A stretch of DNA of 64,000 nucleotides, taken from contig NZ_JACWZY010000017.1 in assembly GCF_014699005.1 (NCBI RefSeq), positions 1-64,000 of the forward strand. Reading direction: 5' to 3'. This DNA comes from Spirosoma profusum. GTDB taxonomy: Bacteria; Bacteroidota; Bacteroidia; Cytophagales; Spirosomataceae. The notes under the pieces were generated by a model. The model ran no database searches. It was given only the letters and a program-made list of their open reading frames with translations, and was not told where the DNA came from. The position numbers and the translations under genes were made by a program. Shown one piece after another: positions 9,156 through 17,020 of the stretch (positions are counted from its first letter, which is position 1; every line of letters begins with the position of its first letter).

Positions 9156-10175
9156 TTACACCGACGGTGGAGACGCTTTTAACGCGTCACTTATCCGCCG
9201 TAACGTATCACTCAATGGTCGGTATTGAAAATCAAGCACCTGCCCAATCTGCCGCCCGTCGTACTCGTATAACGCACTCGCCGACCGGGCTGTTTCGCGC
9301 GTTATCAGAGGAGATTTCCCCAGTATCCACGCTCGTACGGCTTCCAGTGGCCAGAGCAGTTTTGTCAGCGCGGGCGGTATCCGCATGGTTGGCGGACGTT
9401 TGCCCAGAGCAGTTGCTACTTGTTCTAACAATGTTCGGTACGGAATGGTGCCCCCATTCAGAATGAACCGCCGGTTTGATACGTCCGATTGCATCAATCT
9501 GACCAGCGTATCCGTTACGTCGAGCACATCAACGTAGTTGATTAGACCCGCCGGATAAAATGGGCGTTCGTCGTATACGTATTTAATAAGTTGTAGACTG
9601 CTACGTTGCCAATCGCCAACGCCAAGCACGACCGATGGATTTACCATCACGGTATTCAGCCCTTCGGCCACACCGCGCCAGACTTCCAGCTCAGCCCGGT
9701 ATTTGGTTTTGGCGTAAACGGAGTTATTGGGCGAATCTTCCCATTTCTGCGTTTCATCAATCGTTACTACGTTACCCTCTATTTTTGCTGCTGGCCGACC
9801 AACGGCGGCTACAGAACTAACGTAACCCAATTTCCCTACGCCAGCTTTCAGGCAGACGTTCACTACGTTGGCTGTACCTTCTACATTGATACGTTCCATT
9901 CGGTCGCGATCTTTGGGCACAAACGAAACAATAGCAGCCGCATGAATCACATCTATGTCTGAAATAATCACCGATTCGAGTGAAGGAATATCCAGTACGT
10001 CGCCTTCGTGCCAGCGAATCTGGTCTGCTACGTCGCTCAACATCCCATAGCCTCGTTCCGAACGATATAAGGCTGCTACGTTATATCCCTCAGCCAGATA
10101 ACGCCGGGCAATGTGCGAGCCGATGAAGCCGGTAGCGCCGGTAATGAAAACGGTATTACGTAGTGATGAGGTCAA
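9156..10175 (-). CDS. NAD(P)-dependent epimerase/SDR family protein
   Basis: Extended short-chain dehydrogenase/reductase, about 339 residues. The Rossmann motif TGATGFIGSHI lies near the N-terminus, YAKTK supplies the catalytic Tyr/Lys, and NPSVVLG follows. It is closest in look to dihydroflavonol-reductase or nucleoside-sugar-epimerase-like proteins; the substrate is unknown. The frame is open to a TTG at 10265, but those residues are unlike the family, so the TTG at 10175 (giving MTSSLRNTVFITGATG) is preferred with limited confidence. It is divergent from metG, with overlapping promoter boxes at 10324-10342. The gene is unusually rich in TACGT sites. Confidence 0.85.
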   Translation of the reverse strand: MTSSLRNTVFITGATGFIGSHIARRYLAEGYNVAALYRSERGYGMLSDVADQIRWHEGDVLDIPSLESVIISDIDVIHAAAIVSFVPKDRDRMERINVEGTANVVNVCLKAGVGKLGYVSSVAAVGRPAAKIEGNVVTIDETQKWEDSPNNSVYAKTKYRAELEVWRGVAEGLNTVMVNPSVVLGVGDWQRSSLQLIKYVYDERPFYPAGLINYVDVLDVTDTLVRLMQSDVSNRRFILNGGTIPYRTLLEQVATALGKRPPTMRIPPALTKLLWPLEAVRAWILGKSPLITRETARSASALYEYDGRQIGQVLDFQYRPLSDTLRRISDALKASPPSV

Positions 10176-10270
10176 TTGAATTTTTGATTTCAACCCTATT
10201 AGGGAAATTATTCGTATTCGGAACGTTGTTCTCCATGCTAGCTCGTCCTTTGCGCAAATACGCAATTACA

Positions 10271-10298
10271 TAAATACGTATTTACGCAATTGCGTAAA
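10271..10298. promoter_or_regulatory. Overlapping palindromes upstream of metG
   Basis: TAAATACGTATTTA (10271-10284) and the 18-bp TTTACGCAATTGCGTAAA (10281-10298) are both perfect palindromes and overlap by 4 bp. An extra ACGCAATT half-site lies just before them, near 10259. The layout suggests a dimeric regulator site in the metG/SDR intergenic region. Confidence 0.45.
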
Positions 10299-10323
10299 CA
10301 TAACAACGTTCGGGCCTGAATTG

Positions 10324-10342
10324 CTAATTTTGCCAAAATTAG
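10324..10342. promoter_or_regulatory. Face-to-face -7 boxes forming a 19-bp palindrome
   Basis: CTAATTTTGCCAAAATTAG is a perfect palindrome. Its left half holds TAATTTTG (10325-10332), a TAnnTTTG box for metG. Its right half holds the same box on the minus strand (10341-10334) for the SDR gene. The two promoters would overlap and compete. Confidence 0.55.
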
Positions 10343-10380
10343 TCGGTAGTCTAAAGTCTATCGACTGACGACTATCGACT
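10341..10380. repeat. Hairpin, family H (AGTCGGTAGTC), metG leader
   Basis: AGTCGGTAGTC (10341-10351) pairs with GACTATCGACT (10370-10380) with one mismatch, ending 5 bp before the metG ATG. The same phrase recurs at 58038-58096 (17-bp arms) and, without a partner arm, at 48733-48757. Confidence 0.55.
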
Positions 10381-10385
10381 CACTG

Positions 10386-12449
10386 ATGTTAGAAAACCCA
10401 CAACGATACACGGTTACGGCGGCCCTTATTTATGCCAATGGTCCGATTCATATCGGCCACATTGCCGGATGCTACCTCCCTGCCGATATTTATGTACGTT
10501 ATCTGCGCTTAACAGGCAAAGATGTTGCGTTCATCAGCGGTACCGACGAGCATGGTGTACCCATTACCATTCGAGCCAAAAAAGAAGGGCTGACTCCCCA
10601 GCAGGTCGTTGATAAGTACTACGTCCAGATTAAACAGGCGTTCAGCGACTTCGGCATCTCGTTCGATATTTACTCGCGCACATCTAACCAGATTCACCAC
10701 GAAACGTCGCAGGAGATTTTTCTGAAAATTTACAACAATGGTGATTTCGACGAGGAAGTGACGGAGCAGTATTACGACGAGGTGGCCGGACAATTTCTGG
10801 CTGACCGCTATATTGTTGGTACGTGCCCGGTATGCGGTAATCCAAATGCCTATGGTGACCAGTGCGAACGTTGTGGTACAGCTCTCAGCCCCACAGAGTT
10901 GATTGAGCCGCATTCTACGTTGTCGGGCTCTAAACCGGTGATGCGTTCCACCAAAAACTGGTTTCTGCCGCTGGACCGGATGCAGCCAAAAATCGAGGAA
11001 TACGTCAACAGTCATACCGAGTGGAAAACGAACGTATTTGGCCAATGCCAGTCGTGGCTGAAAGAAGGGCTACGTCCGCGCGCTATGACCCGCGACCTCG
11101 ATTGGGGCATTAAAGTACCGCTTCCCGATGCCGAAGGTAAAGTGCTCTACGTTTGGTTCGATGCACCTATCGGATACATCTCGATGACCAAGGAATGGGC
11201 TGAACAACAGGGCCGCGACTGGGAATTGTACTGGCGCGACAAGGACACCAAACTGGTGCATTTCATCGGTAAAGACAATATCGTGTTCCACTGCATCATT
11301 TTCCCAGCTATGCTGATGGCCGACGGCAGCTACATTCTGGCCGACAACGTACCAGCCAACGAGTTCATGAACCTCGAAGGCGACAAAATCAGTACGTCGC
11401 GCAACTGGGCGGTCTGGCTGCACGAGTATCTGGATGAGATGCCGGGCAAGCAGGACGTACTACGTTACGTATTAGCCGCCAATGCGCCCGAAACCAAAGA
11501 TTCGGAATTCACCTGGAAAGATTTTCAGGCCCGTAATAACTCCGAGCTAGTTGGTATTCTGGGCAATTTCGTGAACCGGGCCGTGGTTCTGACACACAAA
11601 ATGGCTGAAGGACACGTACCATTACGTAGCGAACTAACTGATTACGACAAACAGGTGTTGGACGAACTCGCGCAATTCCCTGACCGTATCGGGCAGTCTA
11701 TTGCTACGTATCGATTCCGGGAAGCACTGGGGTATTTGATGGATCTGGCACGGCTGGGCAACAAATACCTGGCCGAAACCGAGCCCTGGAAAGCCATTAA
11801 AACCGACCCGCAAAGGGCACACACGATCCTGAACATTGCGCTTCAGATTACAGCGAATCTGAGTATCGTCTGCGAACCGTTTCTGCCGTTCACAGCCGAA
11901 AAAATAAGAGCCCAACTAGCCATTACAGAGAATTTTAACTGGACCAATGCCGGCCGAGCGGATTTACTAGTAGAAAGGCACGTGTTAGGACAGGCCCCCG
12001 CCGGGCCAGCCGATTTACTTTTCGCCAAAATTGAAGACGACGAAATAAACAAACAGATTCAGAAATTGCTGAATGCCAAACGAATGAATGAATTAGAAAC
12101 CAAGAACGTACCGGAAATCCGGTCGGAGATTACGTACGATGATTTTGCCAAAATGGACATTCGTATCGGCACGATTACCGAAGCTGAGCGCGTTCCGAAA
12201 AGTGATAAACTCCTCAAACTGAAGGTTGATGATGGTTTGGGCGGACGTCAGATTCTGAGTGGTATTGCCAAGCATTTTACGCCCGAAGAAGTCATCGGCA
12301 AGCAGGTAACGTTTCTGGCCAATCTGGCCCCTCGAAAAATGATGGGACTGGAGTCGCAGGGCATGATTCTGATGGCCGAAGACCGTGACGGAAAACTTTC
12401 ACTCATCACCCCCGGAGAATCCGTCTGGAACGGTGGAACGGTGAGTTAA
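10386..12449 (+). CDS. metG: Methionyl-tRNA synthetase
   Basis: Charges tRNA-Met. The 687-residue protein has the class I HIGH motif (H22-IGH) and a zinc knuckle with CPVC and CERC in the connective domain. KISTS stands where KMSKS is usual, a variant normal for Bacteroidota MetG. After the anticodon-binding helices comes an EMAP-II/Trbp111-like tRNA-binding domain (about 580-687, [19 protein letters not shown]), as in dimeric MetRS. The ATG at 10386 follows the family H hairpin. By eye about 18 TACGT/ACGTA sites fall in 2.06 kb, roughly four to five times random expectation. Confidence 0.97.
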   Translation: MLENPQRYTVTAALIYANGPIHIGHIAGCYLPADIYVRYLRLTGKDVAFISGTDEHGVPITIRAKKEGLTPQQVVDKYYVQIKQAFSDFGISFDIYSRTSNQIHHETSQEIFLKIYNNGDFDEEVTEQYYDEVAGQFLADRYIVGTCPVCGNPNAYGDQCERCGTALSPTELIEPHSTLSGSKPVMRSTKNWFLPLDRMQPKIEEYVNSHTEWKTNVFGQCQSWLKEGLRPRAMTRDLDWGIKVPLPDAEGKVLYVWFDAPIGYISMTKEWAEQQGRDWELYWRDKDTKLVHFIGKDNIVFHCIIFPAMLMADGSYILADNVPANEFMNLEGDKISTSRNWAVWLHEYLDEMPGKQDVLRYVLAANAPETKDSEFTWKDFQARNNSELVGILGNFVNRAVVLTHKMAEGHVPLRSELTDYDKQVLDELAQFPDRIGQSIATYRFREALGYLMDLARLGNKYLAETEPWKAIKTDPQRAHTILNIALQITANLSIVCEPFLPFTAEKIRAQLAITENFNWTNAGRADLLVERHVLGQAPAGPADLLFAKIEDDEINKQIQKLLNAKRMNELETKNVPEIRSEITYDDFAKMDIRIGTITEAERVPKSDKLLKLKVDDGLGGRQILSGIAKHFTPEEVIGKQVTFLANLAPRKMMGLESQGMILMAEDRDGKLSLITPGESVWNGGTVS

Positions 12450-12468
12450 AACACGGGATTCTATTAAC

Positions 12469-12510
12469 AAACAGAAAGCCGCAATGCTTCAGAATTGCAG
12501 CTTTCTGTTT
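12469..12510 (+). terminator. Terminator of metG
   Basis: The stem AAACAGAAAGC...GCTTTCTGTTT with inner GCAAT/ATTGC pairing lies 20 bp after the metG stop, between convergent genes (the next stop is at 12531). It can serve both directions. Confidence 0.8.
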
Positions 12511-12530
12511 ACTATTCTTTGATTAACTAA

Positions 12531-13766
12531 TTACCCCTTAATAGCATGGTCGACCGGCATATTCTGGCCCGACCATATTTTTTTCGCTGTCCAGTCAGTT
12601 GAAGGTGATGCCCAGAACGGGTCGGTTTCGGGCAGGCCAAGTGGCAGAAACGCTACCGAACACAAGTACAGGCTTCCCGTCGAAATATAGGTTTCACCAA
12701 TAGCGGGCTGATGGCCGCATAAACCAATTTGCAGCCAGCCTTTTCCGTCGAACGTACCGGGTGCGTCCATTGTACGACGTATCACTGCCGTAAGCGCCGA
12801 CCGTGCCTGTCCGGGCGACAATTCGGAAGGCAAGCTACGTAGTAGGGATATCTGAGCCAGCAATTGAAACGCGCCACACCGATACGCTAACGATCGGCCG
12901 AAAGCGGCAAATGACCCATCGGGCCCAATCAATCGCTCCTGAATCATGGCGTAACGCTGTGCGCGGATCAACAACGTATCAAGCAGATTTTTATCCCCTT
13001 TCCCGGTATCTACCAGCGTTTTCACTACGTCCAGCAACATGGGCTGAATGACGTAGCTGTTGTAATAATCCCAGTGAAAATCAGGACCATCGCCATAAGC
13101 ACCATCGCCCTTGTACCAGGCCTGATGTTGGCGAATCGCGTAGTCCATGCGAAGTTCATCGCCAGAACCGGTGTACTTCAACAAAGCGGCTTCGACCATC
13201 GCACTGAACAGTAGCCAGTTATTATAGCCCGGTTTGATAACCCGACTCGCCTGCAACGCTTTCACTACGTTGTCCTGCTCGTTTTTGTCCAGAATGCTCC
13301 AGAGTTTCGGGGAACGTAGCATGCCGTGCGCCAGAAAAGCCGCATCGACCAAAGGTTGACCGCCTTTCGTAAAATTCAGATAATCGGGCGATTGCGGATT
13401 TACGCCGTTGGCAATCGCTTTCCGGGCTAAATCCAGATACTGTTTACGTAGACGTCCTTCCGCCGAATCATCGCCACCCAATTCGAGCCAGGGCGCAATG
13501 CCGGCCATCGTTCGACCCAATGCCTCCAGATGCGACACCAGCACGCGACCAGCCTGTTGCCCCGATGCCGATTCGACCGGCATGGTGGCTTTCAACTGGT
13601 TTTGTGCCAGCGCCGTTAAGACAGGGTTAGCAATTTTCTGTATGAGTTGGAGCCAGTACGTTCGGTCGTCGTTGACTGGTAAAACAAGCGTTGGCTGGAG
13701 TAATTCGTGAGTCGAAAAGCCTATGGGCAACGTAGCGGCTAACCGGGTAAAAGTGCGTCGGTTCAT
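12531..13766 (-). CDS. DUF2264 domain protein, exported
   Basis: 411 residues. The N-terminus MNRRTFTRLAATLPIGFS has a twin-arginine-like pair and hydrophobic core, so export is likely. The rest matches the DUF2264 family (alpha/alpha-barrel, glycoside-hydrolase-like) with GYNNWLLFSAMVEAALL and DGAYGDGPDFHWDYYNSYVIQPML. Members occur in polysaccharide-utilisation settings, but the substrate is not known and no SusC/D pair is present here. The frame is open upstream to 13835; the ATG at 13766 is chosen because it gives the signal sequence. Confidence 0.85.
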   Translation of the reverse strand: MNRRTFTRLAATLPIGFSTHELLQPTLVLPVNDDRTYWLQLIQKIANPVLTALAQNQLKATMPVESASGQQAGRVLVSHLEALGRTMAGIAPWLELGGDDSAEGRLRKQYLDLARKAIANGVNPQSPDYLNFTKGGQPLVDAAFLAHGMLRSPKLWSILDKNEQDNVVKALQASRVIKPGYNNWLLFSAMVEAALLKYTGSGDELRMDYAIRQHQAWYKGDGAYGDGPDFHWDYYNSYVIQPMLLDVVKTLVDTGKGDKNLLDTLLIRAQRYAMIQERLIGPDGSFAAFGRSLAYRCGAFQLLAQISLLRSLPSELSPGQARSALTAVIRRTMDAPGTFDGKGWLQIGLCGHQPAIGETYISTGSLYLCSVAFLPLGLPETDPFWASPSTDWTAKKIWSGQNMPVDHAIKG

Positions 13767-13883
13767 TAACTTACTATTCGGAAGAATATCATTAAAAGAA
13801 TCTTTAGATGGCCTTTTTACTGTTTTTACGAGCAATCATTAAACCGGAAACGTTCAGTCTAAAAACGCTGTTACATATCAAAC

Positions 13884-13922
13884 TGAGTGAGTTCAGCGGA
13901 GCGCTCCACTGAACTCACTCAC
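13884..13922. repeat. Hairpin upstream of the ABC transporter gene
   Basis: TGAGTGAGTTCAG (13884-13896) pairs with CTGAACTCACTCA (13910-13922) around GGAGCGCTCC, with one mismatch in the stem. It falls in the leader if translation starts at the GTG at 13947, and inside the ORF if it starts at 13887, which argues for the later start. Confidence 0.7.
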
Positions 13923-13946
13923 CAAACTCGCCATTGCATTTCTCCT

Positions 13947-15722
13947 GTGAGCCAAGAACAAAAAGGTGCTGAATCTACATCCGGTCGGATTTTTGACTGG
14001 GCTATCCTCCGTCGGCTGTATGCGTTTGTAAAGCCGTATCAAGTTCGATTTTTTTTGCTGGTTGGCATCATTCTGCTGTCAGCTTGTTTAGCGCCCCTTA
14101 TCCCACTCCTGATCCGTTATACCATTGATAACGTCATTTCTGTGGGCGATTACCAGAAACTGACTACGATGCTGGTGGTGATGATTGGCGTATTGGTTGT
14201 GCAGGCCGTTATTCAATTTTTCAATACGTATCTGTCGGGATGGCTAGGGCAGTACGTTATTCGCGACATACGCACGCAGCTTTATCGAAAAATCCTGAAC
14301 CTGCGCCTGAAATTCTTCGATAATACACCCATTGGCCGTCTGGTAACCCGCTCCATTTCGGACGTCGAGACGCTGGCCGACGTGTTCAGTGAAGGTATGG
14401 CCGCCATTGCTGGCGATATTTTGCAATTAGTACTCATCATCGGCGTGATGTTCTACACCGACTGGCGGCTGGCCGCGATCAGCCTGTCGACGATTCCGCT
14501 GATGCTGTTCAGTACGTATGTGTTTAAAGAAAAAATCAAGAAATCGTTCAACCTGGTACGTACCGCAGTGGCCAACCTGAACTCGTTTGTACAGGAGCAT
14601 ATCACGGGTATGAACATTGTCCAGATTTTTGGCAGCGAGAAAATCGAAGCCGAAAAATTCCGGGTCATCAACAGCGAGCACCGAGACGCCAACATTCGTT
14701 CAATTCTGTATTACTCGATTTATTACCCGGTTGCCGATATTATTTCAGCCGTTGCCGTTGGCTTAGTTGTTTGGTACGGTGCTACGCAGATTATTCATGC
14801 CGACGTTACGTTCGGGACTGTTACGGCCTTCGTGATTTTTATAAACCTGTTTTTTCGCCCCATTCGGATGCTGGCCGATCGGTTCAATACGTTGCAGATG
14901 GGCATTGTCAGCACCGACCGAATTTTGAAACTACTTGATAGCGACGAATTTACTGTAGACAACGGTACGTATGCACCATCGACACTACGTGGCGACGTAG
15001 CATTTAATAACGTATGGTTTGCCTATAACGAAGAGAATTGGGTGTTACGTGACATTTCGTTTCAGGTGAAAGCGGGCGACACAGTGGCTTTTGTGGGTGC
15101 TACAGGCGCGGGTAAATCATCCATTATCAATCTACTGAGCCGTTTTTATGACATCAATAAAGGAGAAATTACAGTCGATGGTGTTGATATTCACGATTAC
15201 GAACTGGGACACCTGCGCCGGAATATCGGTGTCGTATTACAGGATGTTTTCCTGTTTTCGGACACTATTGAAAACAACATTACGTTGGGCGACAAATCCA
15301 TTAGTCACGAAAAAATTGTGGAAGCGGCCAAACTGGTTGGTGTGCACGAATTCATCGAGCGACTTCCGGGTGGGTATCAGTACAACGTAATGGAACGCGG
15401 TTCGACACTTTCGGTAGGTCAGCGGCAGTTGATTTCGTTCGTACGGGCGATGGTGCAGGACCCCAAAATTATCGTGCTGGACGAAGCTACGTCGTCGGTC
15501 GATACCGAAACGGAAGAGATGATTCAGAACGCCATCAGCAAACTCATGAAAGGACGTACCGCCATCGTGATTGCGCACCGACTGAGCACCATTCAGAAAG
15601 CAAACAACATCATTGTGGTTGATAAAGGACGTATCGTTGAGCAGGGTACGCACGAAGAACTGCTTCAGCACGAAGGTTTCTACGCCAATCTGTACCGGAT
15701 GCAATACAAAGAAATGGTTTGA
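13947..15722 (+). CDS. ABC exporter (fused permease/ATPase, MsbA-like)
   Basis: 591 residues. A six-helix ABC_membrane domain (about 30-310) is joined to an ATPase with Walker A GATGAGKSS, signature LSVGQ, Walker B IIVLDEATSSVD and the H-loop IAHRLS. Such half-transporters dimerise and export lipids or drugs; the cargo here is unknown. The start is uncertain. The frame opens at a GTG at 13887 inside a hairpin, while the GTG at 13947 (MSQEQKGAES) is more natural. A strong terminator follows. It is monocistronic. Confidence 0.92.
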   Translation: MSQEQKGAESTSGRIFDWAILRRLYAFVKPYQVRFFLLVGIILLSACLAPLIPLLIRYTIDNVISVGDYQKLTTMLVVMIGVLVVQAVIQFFNTYLSGWLGQYVIRDIRTQLYRKILNLRLKFFDNTPIGRLVTRSISDVETLADVFSEGMAAIAGDILQLVLIIGVMFYTDWRLAAISLSTIPLMLFSTYVFKEKIKKSFNLVRTAVANLNSFVQEHITGMNIVQIFGSEKIEAEKFRVINSEHRDANIRSILYYSIYYPVADIISAVAVGLVVWYGATQIIHADVTFGTVTAFVIFINLFFRPIRMLADRFNTLQMGIVSTDRILKLLDSDEFTVDNGTYAPSTLRGDVAFNNVWFAYNEENWVLRDISFQVKAGDTVAFVGATGAGKSSIINLLSRFYDINKGEITVDGVDIHDYELGHLRRNIGVVLQDVFLFSDTIENNITLGDKSISHEKIVEAAKLVGVHEFIERLPGGYQYNVMERGSTLSVGQRQLISFVRAMVQDPKIIVLDEATSSVDTETEEMIQNAISKLMKGRTAIVIAHRLSTIQKANNIIVVDKGRIVEQGTHEELLQHEGFYANLYRMQYKEMV

Positions 15723-15739
15723 GATTGAGTATGAAAGAC

Positions 15740-15785
15740 AAAAGGTAGTGGTCCAGATTCTCAAACCTGGACCACTACCTTTTTT
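15740..15785. terminator. Bidirectional terminator
   Basis: AAAAGGTAGTGGTCCAG (15740-15756) pairs with CTGGACCACTACCTTTTT (15767-15785). It lies between the ABC exporter and a convergent gene. Confidence 0.88.
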
Positions 15786-15799
15786 ACCCTTATTGTACA

Positions 15800-16264
15800 T
15801 CAATTATTAGTACCCGTTTGTCGGACTAGCGGGATATCGGATAGTGTGTTGTTATCCTGAGTAGCCATTGTAATATAGCCGTGCACTGGCGGATTGACCG
15901 TAAACGACTGTACAAAACGGTCTGCTCCACAACTGAGTTCGACCCGATACTGGCCGGTGGGCAACGCCGATACGTCATAACGTCCCGCATAAACTCGCTT
16001 CATCGACCCTTCGTCGTAGTAGATGCGTCCTTTCTCATCACGAATGACTATTCGGACTTCATCTGGGTGTGGATTGCGGAAGTGAATCCGCATAACAAAC
16101 GGCGTTAATTTGGGCGCCCAAATAACGGCATCCAGTCCTTTAGGTGTGGCTCTCAAACGGTCGGCACCATTATAGGTCTGCGCCGAGGCTGATACGTGCC
16201 CAATTAAATTCAGCAGAAGGAATGCGCTCAGGCGCACAGTCAGAAAAACTACATTGCGTTTCAT
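15800..16264 (-). CDS. Secreted beta-sandwich hypothetical protein
   Basis: 154 residues. A signal peptide (about 1-29, ending HVSASAQ) is followed by a single domain of Ig/fibronectin type: VMRIHFRNPHPDEVRIVIRDEKGRIYYDEG, then GRYDVSALPTGQYRVEL. This resembles the strand pattern of the carboxyl-terminal beta-sandwich modules of Bacteroidota secreted proteins. It follows another small secreted gene on the same strand with a 52-bp gap, so the two may form an operon. The LytTR-type site at 16824 lies upstream of both. Confidence 0.75.
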   Translation of the reverse strand: MKRNVVFLTVRLSAFLLLNLIGHVSASAQTYNGADRLRATPKGLDAVIWAPKLTPFVMRIHFRNPHPDEVRIVIRDEKGRIYYDEGSMKRVYAGRYDVSALPTGQYRVELSCGADRFVQSFTVNPPVHGYITMATQDNNTLSDIPLVRQTGTNN

Positions 16265-16316
16265 GATTACTTATGGTTATGGATGAATTGAAAAAGAACT
16301 AAAGAATATTCACTGA

Positions 16317-16700
16317 TTAGCGATGTTTTGGGCCTGCCAGTTGATGACGATTAGTAGAAAAATGCGTGAGCAGCACCTGGAGTCGTTGATTTAACTCGTT
16401 GGTTGTCCGGCGATTTTTAAGATTTAATCGTCGGAGGGCTAGCGAGTCAGTTTGCAGTAGCGTCCACTGATCGGCGTAATAATGAACGAGCGTTTGCCGA
16501 CCCAGACCGGGTGAATTTTCAACGACCCAGAATCCAACTGCCGGAGTCTGCGACCGAGCTGAAACCTTAGAAACTGGTGAAGGCAACTCAATCGTCGTGA
16601 GGTTATCCGGTATCGGGATGTTGGTAGACTGGGCAGAGGTTAATTGGGTAAACACAGCGATCCCTACAAAAGCGGATAGAAGCGCAAATGGCGTTTTCAT
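16317..16700 (-). CDS. Small secreted hypothetical protein
   Basis: 127 residues, not recognised. A signal peptide ends in TSAQS (about 23). The mature part has a short beta-rich block (VGFWVVENSPG) and a basic helical tail rich in Asn, Gln and Arg. It is the first gene of a probable two-gene unit with the neighbour at 15800-16264. It is divergent from the LytS-type kinase across a spacer holding a 21-bp-period direct repeat, so it is a candidate target of that system. Confidence 0.65.
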   Translation of the reverse strand: MKTPFALLSAFVGIAVFTQLTSAQSTNIPIPDNLTTIELPSPVSKVSARSQTPAVGFWVVENSPGLGRQTLVHYYADQWTLLQTDSLALRRLNLKNRRTTNELNQRLQVLLTHFSTNRHQLAGPKHR

Positions 16701-17020
16701 GGTTTGTTTGGTTTAAAAATGGTGTGAATAGACTTGGTCAACCCTATTAGGAAAGGCTTTAACCACTGCTAAGTTGCACGATGTGAGCACTTTAAAGCCA
16801 GCGACTTAGGGTAAACTGCGGGCTTTTCGGGGTGAGTGAACCGATTTTCGGGGTGAAAGAGCGAACGGTACGTTTAGTTAGTCCTCTAGAAACGTATTCA
16901 AAACCAATAACCCTTTATAACCCACCATTCGCCCTGTCATTGCGACAACTGGCGGGGTAGCGTTTGTGAAAGAGGATTTTATACTGTAGGTTCGATACGT
17001 ATACTTATCCTCTAGCTTTG
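16701..17020. other. Divergent promoter region
   Basis: 320 bp without a gene. It holds the direct repeat TTTTCGGGGTGA at 16824-16835 and 16845-16856, a GAAAGAGCGAA phrase of family D near 16856-16866, and an AT-rich stretch before the kinase start. I could not assign a consensus TAnnTTTG box. Confidence 0.55.
16824..16856. promoter_or_regulatory. Direct repeat with 21-bp period, candidate LytTR site
   Basis: TTTTCGGGGTGA occurs twice, exactly 21 bp apart (two helical turns). LytTR-domain regulators bind paired direct repeats of this spacing. The LytTR gene lies 2.2 kb downstream and the kinase gene starts 165 bp away, so the site may control either divergent unit. Confidence 0.5.
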
